Positions 9,052-17,887 of a stretch of 64,000 bases of DNA are shown one piece after another (within the stretch, counting starts at the first letter, position 1; the number at the start of each line of letters is the position of its first letter). The DNA comes from GWF2-38-69 sp965228125 (GTDB lineage Bacteria > Verrucomicrobiota > Lentisphaeria > Victivallales > GWF2-38-69): assembly GCA_965228125.1 (NCBI GenBank), contig OZ245791.1, positions 496,001 through 560,000 on the forward strand. Reading direction: 5' to 3'. Under the pieces are notes generated by a model. The model worked only from the letters and a program-made list of their open reading frames with translations, did not search any database and was not told the DNA's origin. Made by a program: the position numbers and the translations under genes.

Positions 9052-10305
9052 ATGATACTTCGCGACCATATCGGTATATTTGGACGGATGAATGCTGGAA
9101 AAAGTTCTGTGATGAATCTCATAACACAGAGCGACACATCTATAGTAGATCCTACACCAGGAACAACAGCCGACACAAAAGTTACACTTATGGAACTGCA
9201 TGGCATTGGACCGATAAAACTCTTTGATACTGCAGGGACAGACGAACAAAATGAACTTGGAACTAAGAAGAAAAGCAAAGTGTTTTCTTGCTTGAAAGAG
9301 TGTGATCTTGTTCTTATTATCATAGACCCCAGAATTCAGGATTTCTCGATAGAAAATGAAATCCTCGATAATGCCAGAGAATTGGACAAACAAATTATCG
9401 TTGTATTTAATTCTTTCAATGGTATCGACTACACAAAAGAATTTGCTCACTTTGAAAGCAAACTGCCGTTGATTAGCTTCTACGGAAAAATATCTATTGC
9501 TGCTAACGACCCTGCTTTCCGCCAAAACCTAATCGACTTTATTTTAAAAAATTATGTTCCAAAAAATATCAAAACCGATCTTCTTCCTTTTCTTCAGAGA
9601 GATGAATTCTATCTGCTCAATATCCCGATGGATGAAGAAACGCCTCCGGGAAGATATTTAAGGCCGCAGGAAATGTGCGAGGAATATATAACCAGGCACT
9701 GGGCTTTCCCTGTTTCCTACAGAATGGATCTTGGCAATGCCAGGGCAGGACGATGCGAAGAGAATGAACGCTTCACCCATTTCCTAGGAAGCTTCAACAA
9801 AAAGCCAAAAATGATGATAACTGACTCACAGGCTATGGACATAGTAAAAGACTGGCTGCCTGAAGACATCATGCTAACAACCTTTTCAATAATGATGATT
9901 AACTACATGTCAAACGGTCGACTCAAAGAATTTGTGGATGGCATCAAAGTTATTAAGGATTTGCAAGCCAATGATAAAGTTCTAATAGTTGAAGCCTGTA
10001 ACCATTCAAGAATAGCTGAGGATATTGGCACTTCACAAATACCTAAAATACTTCACAAAATAATTCCGGAATTGGTGATCGAACACAATTTTGGAAGGGA
10101 ATTTCAGGAAAATACCAAGCTAAGAAGTTATAAACTAATCATCCATTGCGGTGGATGTATGGTAAGTCCTCAGAAGATATCCGCCAGAATAAGAGATTTA
10201 TCCCAGATCGGGGTACCTTATACAAATTATGGAGTTTTTCTATCTTACATCCATGGGCAAGAATGCCTCGCAAGAGTGCTCAAACCGTGGGGGTTGACTC
10301 TTTAA
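9052..10305 (+). CDS. hydF: [FeFe] hydrogenase maturation GTPase HydF
   Basis: HydF is the GTPase scaffold on which the 2Fe subcluster of the [FeFe]-hydrogenase H-cluster is assembled before transfer to HydA. The GTPase domain shows a P-loop (GRMNAGKSS near residue 12), PGTT (switch I) and DTAG (G3). Counting from the alternative GTG one codon upstream, the C-terminal cluster-binding motif is C317-x-H319-x46-H366-C367-x2-C370, which fits the published CxHx46-53HCxxC pattern exactly. The G4 motif that should read NKxD is degenerate (FNSFNGID). The ATG at 9052 follows AAAGG. HydE, HydG and a hydrogenase are not in this window, so they must be elsewhere if the system works. Confidence 0.9.
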   Translation: MILRDHIGIFGRMNAGKSSVMNLITQSDTSIVDPTPGTTADTKVTLMELHGIGPIKLFDTAGTDEQNELGTKKKSKVFSCLKECDLVLIIIDPRIQDFSIENEILDNARELDKQIIVVFNSFNGIDYTKEFAHFESKLPLISFYGKISIAANDPAFRQNLIDFILKNYVPKNIKTDLLPFLQRDEFYLLNIPMDEETPPGRYLRPQEMCEEYITRHWAFPVSYRMDLGNARAGRCEENERFTHFLGSFNKKPKMMITDSQAMDIVKDWLPEDIMLTTFSIMMINYMSNGRLKEFVDGIKVIKDLQANDKVLIVEACNHSRIAEDIGTSQIPKILHKIIPELVIEHNFGREFQENTKLRSYKLIIHCGGCMVSPQKISARIRDLSQIGVPYTNYGVFLSYIHGQECLARVLKPWGLTL

Positions 10306-10355
10306 TTTTCATTTATGGTCTCAGGGGCTGGCCACCCTCCTAGATGATTATCCGG

Positions 10356-11636
10356 TTAGTGCTGATTAATACCTGCGGCAGCATCTAGCTGTGCCCGATA
10401 TATGTTTATATTTGCTTTGGATTTCATCAGTTGCTTTTCTGTACTTATTAACTCATTTTGTGTTTGAATAAGTTCACTAATGCTAACTTTGCCTTTTTCA
10501 TATTCCTGAGCAACAAGATCTCGGCTTTGAAGCCCCAAATCGTATTGGTCTTCAAGTATTTTTTCGATACCTGCATTTGCATTTAACTGATTATATGAAG
10601 TTCGCACTTCACCTAAAGCCTGGGTATATGATGATGTCACTTTCTCTTCTGCTGAATCTTTTAAGTCCTGAGAAGATTGAATATTAGCAATAGCAGGTGT
10701 GGGATTCAGATTTTCTGCAGCATTAATACCTGTCGGCGGGTTTTTATTTAATTGGACGGTTGCGTCTATTGTAGGAGAGAGCTGTCCATAGCTGGAGTAC
10801 AGATTATATTTTGCAGAATTTAAATCATATCTGGAAGCCTGCAAATCAGGTCTCTGGCCTATGGCCATGTCTAAATATTGATCTACGCTAAGATCTTTCT
10901 GTGGTTCCGCCGGAATCTCAATTTCGGGAAATATTATATCAGAAGGCAGCTGTGCTGTAGTTAACCCCATTAGCACGGCAAGAGCACACTTGTCGTTGTT
11001 GAAGTTTTCTATGCTTTTGATAACGGCAGACTGCGCTAGATCTATATTTGTTTTAAATTGGAGAGCATCACTGATAGCTAAAGCACCTGGATTGGGTTTC
11101 GACTGGAGTTTGCGCAATTGCTCCTGATAGAAAGAAACATTGTCTTTTTGTATTTTGATCCTAGCTTTATCTAATAAAATAGTGTTGTAAACTAATGCCA
11201 GTTGCTGAACATAAAGCCTTCTGGTATTCATACTCATTTCTCTAGCTGACAGATATTGAGCCTTTGCCGCAAGGGTATCCATCTGATTAGCAAGTCCATT
11301 CCATGCAGCTATTTTTCCGGTGATAGCCCCTTTCGAAGCAGTTACATCAGGAGTATATGCCGACAAACTCCCGTAGTATTGTGCTGATGCGGCAAGGGCT
11401 TTAAGTTCTCCTATCTGGATATTCGGATTATTGGACAGAGCGGTTTTTATGGCTTCATCCAGTGTGAGGACTTTTCCGCTCTGAGGAACTGCATGCGCAA
11501 TGCTGATATTGCTTGCTGAGTAACTGTCAGAGTATAAAATATCGGCCGAATGAGAAGCGGTGTGCTTCACGCAGCCCATATTTATAGCAAATAAAACTGT
11601 TAGGCCTGCGATTGATATGGATTTAGGTTTACTCAT
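10356..11636 (-). CDS. TolC-like outer-membrane efflux lipoprotein
   Basis: The protein has two OEP repeats of long amphipathic helices rich in Ala, Gln, Leu and Asn. Recognisable parts are LDEAIKTALSNNPNIQIGEL at the start of repeat one, DMAIGQRPDLQASRYDLNSA at the start of repeat two, and the closing VAQEYEKGKVSISELIQTQN. OEP proteins form the trimeric outer-membrane channel for RND, ABC or MFS pumps. I start it at the ATG at 11636, two bases after the upstream gene's stop, because this gives a clean lipoprotein signal (SISIAGLTVLFAINMGC) with Cys about residue 22. No adaptor or inner-membrane pump is in its operon. The RND pump at 52-56 kb lacks an outer-membrane partner, so this channel could serve it. 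Confidence 0.83.
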   Translation of the reverse strand: MSKPKSISIAGLTVLFAINMGCVKHTASHSADILYSDSYSASNISIAHAVPQSGKVLTLDEAIKTALSNNPNIQIGELKALAASAQYYGSLSAYTPDVTASKGAITGKIAAWNGLANQMDTLAAKAQYLSAREMSMNTRRLYVQQLALVYNTILLDKARIKIQKDNVSFYQEQLRKLQSKPNPGALAISDALQFKTNIDLAQSAVIKSIENFNNDKCALAVLMGLTTAQLPSDIIFPEIEIPAEPQKDLSVDQYLDMAIGQRPDLQASRYDLNSAKYNLYSSYGQLSPTIDATVQLNKNPPTGINAAENLNPTPAIANIQSSQDLKDSAEEKVTSSYTQALGEVRTSYNQLNANAGIEKILEDQYDLGLQSRDLVAQEYEKGKVSISELIQTQNELISTEKQLMKSKANINIYRAQLDAAAGINQH

Positions 11637-11638
11637 AA

Positions 11639-12757
11639 CTAGTTTTGGATGCAAGGATAAGCCCATATACCGGAAACCCTGAGCAGATCCCTGTAAATTA
11701 TCGTTAACTCTTTGTCAGGCACCTTTGAAGCTTCATCAAGCGTAGGATAATCCAAATATACCAGGTTATTAAATTTGATTTGGACCCCATTCTGCATGGA
11801 AGCCTGATTAAAAAGCGCAAGAGCCCTGCGAATATGGCTGGAGCTTGTAACAATTGTAGCGTGTTCAAACTTATATTCTTTTAATATATTGGCAGTATTA
11901 ATAGCATTTCCTACAGTATCCTTCGATTTATCTTCCATAATAATTGAGCCAGCAGGAACACTATTTGATAGCAGCCACTCTTTCATTACATAAGATTCTG
12001 TTACTCCGCCCATTGCCATTCCGCCGCTGACAATGATTTTAGAAGTCCTGTTTAACCGGAAAAGTGCCAAAGCTTGTTTCAGCCGTTCAATCAGAGTCAG
12101 TTGGGCTTGCCCTTTGTCATCAAGCGCATAACCCAGAATTATGATTGCTCCGTTTTTATACGGATACTTTTCGGCTTTGATATTGAGTCCCTGATTGATC
12201 ACATTGTCCGCGGAGAGAATTATTTTACAGTATTTCTCAGTGAGCTCAGGAAAGGCCTTTCCAAGTCGGTTCAATTCTCTTTCATAATCCTCATTATTTC
12301 CTAATGCTTTGGAATAGGCTCCGTAGAGTATTCCGGCATTGAACGCATAGGGATCTGAATTGATTATATCTTTGTAAAGAGCCAGAGCATTGTCATAATC
12401 ATTTTTAAGTATTTGTGTTGAGGCAAGGTCGTATTTGAAATCGATTCTGCTTGGGGCAAGCTCAATGGCCTTTCTAAATAGAAGTTCTACCGCATCCAAA
12501 TTACCTCTAAGCGTAATGCCTTTGAAAATCTCATTCTCTGCTTTCTTTATATCTCCGCCATTCCAATAGTACTTGATTGCATCTTGTACGCAGTTATTTA
12601 TTTCAGGCTGGTTTCTCAGGTAGGTTTTGTAATTGGAATATGATGGCAGGTATCCAACCAGAAGCCCGGCAATAAAAAATACAACCAAAAGTACAGGAGT
12701 AATTAACTTCTTATGGGCAATAAATGACTTTTTCAAAGGGGCAAATTCATCTGGCAT
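11639..12757 (-). CDS. Membrane-anchored TPR plus DUF218 (YdcF/ElyC/SanA-like) protein
   Basis: A short cytoplasmic N-terminus and one transmembrane helix (about residues 18-38) are followed by a TPR-like region (about 50-165, including AVELLFRKAIELAPSRIDFKYDLAS). The C-terminal DUF218 domain (about 200-350) has its usual marks: a glycine-rich first strand (IIILGYALDDKG), RLKQALALF, KIIVSGGMAMGG, the DTVGNA segment and TSSSHIRRALALF. DUF218 proteins such as SanA and ElyC affect envelope integrity and peptidoglycan precursors, but their chemistry is uncertain. The gene lies 18 bases after the secreted-protein gene and ends two bases before the efflux channel gene, so the three form an operon. 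An envelope role is a reasonable inference. Confidence 0.75.
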   Translation of the reverse strand: MPDEFAPLKKSFIAHKKLITPVLLVVFFIAGLLVGYLPSYSNYKTYLRNQPEINNCVQDAIKYYWNGGDIKKAENEIFKGITLRGNLDAVELLFRKAIELAPSRIDFKYDLASTQILKNDYDNALALYKDIINSDPYAFNAGILYGAYSKALGNNEDYERELNRLGKAFPELTEKYCKIILSADNVINQGLNIKAEKYPYKNGAIIILGYALDDKGQAQLTLIERLKQALALFRLNRTSKIIVSGGMAMGGVTESYVMKEWLLSNSVPAGSIIMEDKSKDTVGNAINTANILKEYKFEHATIVTSSSHIRRALALFNQASMQNGVQIKFNNLVYLDYPTLDEASKVPDKELTIIYRDLLRVSGIWAYPCIQN

Positions 12758-12775
12758 AATATTTCGCTTTTTGGA

Positions 12776-13342
12776 TTACGGTTTGAGTTTATTATCCGAT
12801 TCAGGTAAAGCCGAGGCCGAGTTTTTATTTGGGTCTCCGACAGCAGCATCATTAGTTTTGACTTTGAATTGCAAAGTGCTGGAGTCCGAAGGAGGAAGTT
12901 GAATATCTCCTGAAATTTTGGCTTTTTGAGCTTTAGGTTTTTGAGGGATTTTTTTTATCAGGACTGAACCATGGGTAGTTTTAAAATCCAGAATTGTATT
13001 ACTGTTTTGAGAAATCTGGCTATCATCCTTGTTGTTATCGGCAGGCTGTCCATCTTCTCCTTCAGTGGCAATATTTGGAATCATATCTGGTTCATGAGAG
13101 GTTTGCGCCCCATTCTCGTTGTATTTGATTGGCGGCTGGGCTTCTTCTCTAGGTGAGGAAATACCAGTACTTATTTCAGATCCTGAAGAAATATGACTGT
13201 TGTTACTACCCTGATTATTGTGTTGATTAGTTTCGCCACTATTACTAATTTGAGCCGGAGCTGGATTTGTGCTGACTCCTTGGCTGGCAAAAACAAACAG
13301 AGATATAGAAGTTAGCAATATTGTTAATAGTTTTTTTGACAT
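12776..13342 (-). CDS. Secreted low-complexity protein of unknown function
   Basis: I do not recognise this protein. It has a signal peptide (about residues 1-22, SISLFVFASQG) and then a Ser/Asn/Gln/Pro/Glu-rich, probably disordered region. A short more structured stretch follows near residues 120-165 (ILDFKTTHGSVLIKKIPQ; GDIQLPPSDSSTLQFKVK). There are no Cys residues and no known motif. It is first in an operon with a DUF218 membrane protein and a TolC-like channel and has a strong AGGAGG ribosome site. It could be a periplasmic accessory or linker protein; nothing in the sequence decides this. Confidence 0.6.
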   Translation of the reverse strand: MSKKLLTILLTSISLFVFASQGVSTNPAPAQISNSGETNQHNNQGSNNSHISSGSEISTGISSPREEAQPPIKYNENGAQTSHEPDMIPNIATEGEDGQPADNNKDDSQISQNSNTILDFKTTHGSVLIKKIPQKPKAQKAKISGDIQLPPSDSSTLQFKVKTNDAAVGDPNKNSASALPESDNKLKP

Positions 13343-13499
13343 GACTTAAACCTCCTAGTCTATGGAAAGATTGAAATAACTTCGATTATCATACATTTCA
13401 GAAAAAAATCAAGGTATAACCCAAAAGTGCCAATGCAAAATGCTTTAAAATGTCGAAAGCTAACCCAACTAATTTCTTCCTCTCGATTTGTTCCGTTCT

Positions 13500-14330
13500 G
13501 CTATATAGGTATAAACCCAAATAATGCAACTCCAGGAAGATAGCAACAACAGGATCAACAGGCATTCCCAGGCAGAAAAGGTGTTTGAGTCAGCCAGACA
13601 GTTGACGAGTGTTATTATCAAGTGGCTCAAAATAAGAGATGTTGTGCTTCGTTTTGACTCAAGCGTAATTGTAAGGTACGGCAATCAGCAGGGGGCTAAA
13701 AAGGGTTACAACCCTACGAAGAAAGGAAGGTTTTCCCATAATCCCCTGATAGCCTTTATTGATAATGGACTAATAGTCAATCTATGGAACAGTCCAGACA
13801 ATTCTTCTTCCATCGGCGGAATAGTAGATTTCTTCGACAACACCATAATCTTTTTGAATGTAAATGTGTACAGAATTGCAGCTGATACAGGATACTATCT
13901 GGTGAGTTTCATAGAACATCTTGAGATGAAGGCTTTCAAGTACATTATAGGCGCTCCGATGTGCCAGGTTATGCAGAAAGAAATACTGAATATAAAGCTA
14001 TAGAGACAGGCAACTGAAAGCATAGAAGTAGCTGAGTTTTATTTTCGGCATTATGATGTCAAATGGGAAAAGGAGCGCAGGTACATAGTTGCCAGATAGG
14101 AAATCATGAAAAGGCCAGATGCGGCAGGTATAGAAATCAAATGCGGACATTACGTACAAAACACTTTATCATTCCCGGCATAATGGAAACAGGCAGTAGA
14201 AAATACATCTTAAGGCTCGGGATAAAAGATAAAATCAAACAAGTGAAAATAACCCAAATCCTTAAACAAATGGAAATTATGCCTTATTGCTTCTACAGTA
14301 ATGCAGTTGGATTTTCTTGATAAATTTTAG
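13500..14330 (+). pseudogene. Decayed IS1380-family transposase
   Basis: An open stretch (13524-14003) contains the IS1380 DDE-core signature VVLRFDSSVIVRYGNQQG followed by KKGYNPTKKGRFSHNPL and, later, RIAADTGYY, the region of the second catalytic Asp. It is interrupted after 14003. A later piece reads KWEKERRYIVAR in another frame and is broken by an in-frame TAG near 14096. A third piece (SRKYILRLGIKDK) lies in a further frame up to about 14320. The N-terminal DNA-binding part is missing and the C-terminal half is shortened. I could not find intact terminal repeats. This is an old insertion between two minus-strand operons. Confidence 0.82.
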
Positions 14331-14418
14331 AGCCATAACTGGCAGTTTTAACCAAATTTTCACTCCTATTGCAAAAAATGGGATAAAAAGGTCTTGTGTT
14401 TAAAAGCAGCTTACAGGC

Positions 14419-15852
14419 TCAATATTTTATTGGCAAAATGATTTTGAATTCAGCCCCAGTATTTTCTGAACTTTCTACCGTAATTGATCCTTTATGTGCA
14501 TTGACTATTGATAATGCTAAGCTAAGACCAAGACCATTGCCAGGCTTGGATCGGCTGGAATCGCAGCGATAAAAACGGTCAAATATGTGTTTTTGATCTT
14601 CAGGTTTGATGCCGCATCCGTTATCGTGTATCGATATACATACTTGCTTGTCATTGCAAAAAGCTGAAAGTTTTATCATGCCTCCTTCTTGAGTGTATTT
14701 TATTGCATTTTCAAGAATATTTGAAATAACACGCTGAAGGCGTATGGCATCTCCTTTTATCATTAAAGGTAGTTCAGGTTTTTCCAGATAAATACTTATT
14801 CCTTTGATATCTGCTAAAGGCAGAAATAGCTTGTAGGCATTATCAATCATATTGCAAATATCTATATCACCAATGTTCAGAGCAGATGCTCCAGATTCTG
14901 TCTGGGCAATTTCCAACATGGTATTAATCATAATGATAAGCGAGTCACACTCTTCAACTGCTATACCTGAAACCTCTATCAAGTCTTTTTTTTCGGGATT
15001 ACTGTTAACTGTAATTTCAAGCAGGCTTCTAATTCTGGTTATAGGTGTCCGCAAATCGTGGGCTATATTGTCTGATACTGACTTAAGCTCGGAAATTAAT
15101 TCCTGAATCCTTGAAATCATATTATTAAAGGCTTCGGCAAGTTCTTTGATTTCAACGCCCTCTTTGCCGATTTCTACTCTTTCGTTAAAAAATCCCGTAC
15201 CAATCATATTTGCTGTCCTGACTACTCTTTTAACACCGGATAAGGCTTTTCTTGTGATCAAAAAACCAAAGACCGAGCCGCTAATAATAATAAATCCAAA
15301 GATTGAAATAAAGACTGAGATGTAAAGTGTGAGTAAAGCATTCTCTTTATTTAAACTCTTACCTACTAATAGGGTATATCCATCGAGAATGGTACTGCAG
15401 ACTCTTATATCTCCTCCCCTCTTATCAGAAAACTCTAATGTTTTAAATCTCTCTTTTTTTATAAATTGATGAAGTTTACCGGGATGCTTTAATAGTCCTG
15501 TCCATGCTTTCATATTTGAACTGGCAATGATTTTCCCTGAAGAAGAAAAGAGAACGAAAAATACTTTATTTATACCTTCTTCATTTGCTTCATAGTCAAA
15601 ATCATTTTGAATATGCTTTATATCAGTTGTTTCCGGAGCAATTTTCTCCCATTTTTCAGACAAGATAATAATTTCTTTGGTAAGTACTTTAAGTTCCTCA
15701 TCTGCATTTTTTATCATACTGACAAGAAGGACAAAATAAATTGTGAGAAAGACTATAGATGAGGCTAAGGCAAAGAGGATTGCATAATATAAGGTAAACC
15801 TGAATTTTAAAGTGCTGAAAAACTCAATTACGTTCTTCAAGTACATAGCCAA
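14419..15852 (-). CDS. Sensor histidine kinase (heavy-metal CusS/CzcS-like architecture)
   Basis: The order of domains in 477 residues is: transmembrane helix (about 20-48), a ~120-residue periplasmic sensor, a second helix (about 172-200), HAMP (about 200-250), and a HisKA domain with the phospho-acceptor His265 in DNIAHDLRTPITRIR. The HATPase domain shows N (ENAIKYT), G1 (DNGCGI), F (DRFYR) and G2 (GNGLGLSLAL) boxes. This layout and the 'NIAHDLRTPI' H-box are typical of the OmpR-partner kinases that sense copper, silver or zinc, although the signal here is unknown. It overlaps the response regulator gene by 29 bases and is last in the operon. Confidence 0.93.
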   Translation of the reverse strand: MAMYLKNVIEFFSTLKFRFTLYYAILFALASSIVFLTIYFVLLVSMIKNADEELKVLTKEIIILSEKWEKIAPETTDIKHIQNDFDYEANEEGINKVFFVLFSSSGKIIASSNMKAWTGLLKHPGKLHQFIKKERFKTLEFSDKRGGDIRVCSTILDGYTLLVGKSLNKENALLTLYISVFISIFGFIIISGSVFGFLITRKALSGVKRVVRTANMIGTGFFNERVEIGKEGVEIKELAEAFNNMISRIQELISELKSVSDNIAHDLRTPITRIRSLLEITVNSNPEKKDLIEVSGIAVEECDSLIIMINTMLEIAQTESGASALNIGDIDICNMIDNAYKLFLPLADIKGISIYLEKPELPLMIKGDAIRLQRVISNILENAIKYTQEGGMIKLSAFCNDKQVCISIHDNGCGIKPEDQKHIFDRFYRCDSSRSKPGNGLGLSLALSIVNAHKGSITVESSENTGAEFKIILPIKY

Positions 15853-16501
15853 ATCCTCTGATTGTGTGGAGAAGTTGTGTTTTGAAAGGTTTATCTATTT
15901 TATCTCTAAGGCGGCAAACCCTCACCTCAATCACATTTGTACTTGGATCAAAATTATGTTCCCAGACATTTTCCATGATCATTGTTTTAGATACTACTCT
16001 GCCTTTATTCCTTATCAGATACTCAAGCAGAGCATAATCAAGAGGTTGAATATCGATCTGTATCTCACCTCTGTATACTTTATGGGTAAGAATATCAACA
16101 GATAAGTCTCCAATTCTTAGCGTAGTTGGTTCGGCGATAGAATTTGATCTGCGAAGAAGAGCCTGCATTCTTGCAAGAAGCTCAGTAAATGAAAAAGGTT
16201 TGACAAGATAATCGTCGCCTCCCTTATGTAATCCCTTAACTCTGTCTTCTACTGAACTTTTTGCGCTTAGCACGATAATTGGCGTAGTAATTCCTTTCTT
16301 TCTAAGTTCTTCTATCAAAGAAAATCCATCCAGGCGAGGAAGCATAATATCGACGATAATAATATCATACTTTTCTGTAACGGCTCTGAATAAGCCATTT
16401 GCACCGTCAGGAGAATATTCTGTTGTATATCCGGCCTGATTGAGACCTTTAATAATAAATGGAGAAGTTACTTTATCATCGTCGACTAATAGAATTTTCA
16501 T
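15824..16501 (-). CDS. OmpR/PhoB-family response regulator (CopR/CzcR-like)
   Basis: The N-terminal receiver domain carries the acidic pocket (DDD at 7-9), the phosphorylated Asp51 (VDIMLPRLDG), the Thr/Ser switch (VLSAKS) and Lys in VKPFSF. The C-terminal winged helix (about 125-225) ends in the usual VRVCRLRDKIDKPF and IRGFGYVLEE. Length (225) is standard. Together with the kinase it forms a two-component system. Its likely target is the operon it belongs to: a perfect inverted repeat with TTAC-N6-GTAA lies ahead of the first gene at 19525. The gene follows the COG4705 gene by 29 bases. Confidence 0.94.
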   Translation of the reverse strand: MKILLVDDDKVTSPFIIKGLNQAGYTTEYSPDGANGLFRAVTEKYDIIIVDIMLPRLDGFSLIEELRKKGITTPIIVLSAKSSVEDRVKGLHKGGDDYLVKPFSFTELLARMQALLRRSNSIAEPTTLRIGDLSVDILTHKVYRGEIQIDIQPLDYALLEYLIRNKGRVVSKTMIMENVWEHNFDPSTNVIEVRVCRLRDKIDKPFKTQLLHTIRGFGYVLEERN

Positions 16502-16530
16502 ACAATTATTCCTTCATAAATAGATATAGG

Positions 16531-17790
16531 TTAATCCTTCTGAGAAGAATTGTCCAGTTTATCAATTTCTTCAATCAGAGCCAGAAGAGACAATCGGCAT
16601 GTTGTAGGATCCTGATGAAAAGCCCGTATTTTTCTTAATACATTATCAAGCAAATCATCAACTTTTGTCCAATCTTTTGTGTTCATGGGTTTCAAATACG
16701 CTTCTTTATTATCCCATGTTGACTCCAGATCATTCACTTTGCTTTTAGCTTCTTCTAATTTACCGGAATCGACTAAAGAAAGAGTGCTTACAGCGATAGT
16801 TTTGAATGATGACAGATCGCCTAGGGGGCGAATAGCGTATGCTACAGCCTTCCCAGGGGCATTTGCATCTATCAACTGTGAAGCAATTTTAAGCTTAATT
16901 GTTTCCTGAAGTTTTATATTACTCCACAGATATCCACTCCATGAAGCAGATAGAAGAATTGCAAGGACAACAGCAACTTGAATAAATACACTTTTTCGAG
17001 ATAAAACTTCTGTTTCCCTTATGTTTTTAGCAGTAATCACATCACGTTTTGTGATACTAAGGTAAATTACCGTAAGCATAATTGCAGAAAGGAAAATAAT
17101 GCTTGTTACAGTCGGTCCAAAACCAAGCCCGCCATTTTCACGTGATTGAGACAAGTAATCTCCAAGTGAAGCACCAAGCGGTCTGGACAAAATATAAACA
17201 ATCCAGAAGGATAGAACTGAATTAAGTCCAAAACTCCAGGCTAATGAAATTACCGCTATAACAGCACAGACTATGGTGCCAGTAACCAGGTAACCAAGAC
17301 CTAAACTTTCTGCCATAAGGTCACCTGATGCAGTTCCCAGCGCAAATGTGAAAAGAATAGTAAGCCAATAGAAAGATTCTCTGCGTCTAGTAAAAATAGA
17401 GTGAATGGAAAGTGTTTTTTCTGAAGCATACCAGATTATGAATGTTGCAGCCAGTGCGATGCCAAAGAGTATCGTACTGACTTCAAGAGGAAGATGCATG
17501 CTGTCTGTGAAATTATCTGTTATCAATGTTCCAAATACGCTTATAAGAACAACGGCAATCCAATAAATACCAGGAACATATTTTGAGGCACGAAACTGAA
17601 AAATGAGAACTATCCCTAGAAATATTCCAGTCAGAAGAGAAATCCCGCTAAGTCCAAGCCCAAAGCTCATATTCAAATAGTCTGCCGCTGTTTCTCCAAC
17701 AGTAGTACACAACACTTTTATAATCCAGAAATAGATGGTAACTTCAGGGACTTTGCTAAGCATCATTTCTGCTTTTTCTTGTAAAGCCAT
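16531..17790 (-). CDS. COG4705-family membrane protein with C-terminal helical domain
   Basis: This is a polytopic protein of the uncharacterised COG4705 family. Four copies of an exact unit [FY]W-x9-G-x4-D lie in membrane segments: W22/G32/D37, W77/G87/D92, W142/G152/D157 and W196/G206/D211. After a further helix (about 270-290) there is a ~120-residue helical domain (about 295-415, with LESTWDNKEAYLKP and TKDWTKVDDLLDNVLRKIRA). That domain is absent from the shorter paralogue at 18761-19525. The four in-membrane Asp residues and internal repeats suggest a transporter, possibly for a cation. This is inference; no substrate is established. It sits between the OB-fold gene and the response regulator gene. 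Confidence 0.85.
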   Translation of the reverse strand: MALQEKAEMMLSKVPEVTIYFWIIKVLCTTVGETAADYLNMSFGLGLSGISLLTGIFLGIVLIFQFRASKYVPGIYWIAVVLISVFGTLITDNFTDSMHLPLEVSTILFGIALAATFIIWYASEKTLSIHSIFTRRRESFYWLTILFTFALGTASGDLMAESLGLGYLVTGTIVCAVIAVISLAWSFGLNSVLSFWIVYILSRPLGASLGDYLSQSRENGGLGFGPTVTSIIFLSAIMLTVIYLSITKRDVITAKNIRETEVLSRKSVFIQVAVVLAILLSASWSGYLWSNIKLQETIKLKIASQLIDANAPGKAVAYAIRPLGDLSSFKTIAVSTLSLVDSGKLEEAKSKVNDLESTWDNKEAYLKPMNTKDWTKVDDLLDNVLRKIRAFHQDPTTCRLSLLALIEEIDKLDNSSQKD

Positions 17791-17887
17791 TACAATCCCC
17801 TTTTAAATATTTGTGTTCTTCTAGAAATCGAAACTAGTTTATGGGAGCAGCATACGTTGAGAATAATATATGATATTACTTAAGGAC

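Noticed and set aside
14063..14320. An independent 85-residue protein in the IS remnant
   Set aside because: Parts of it match the transposase in shifted frames, so it is part of the decayed element rather than a separate gene.
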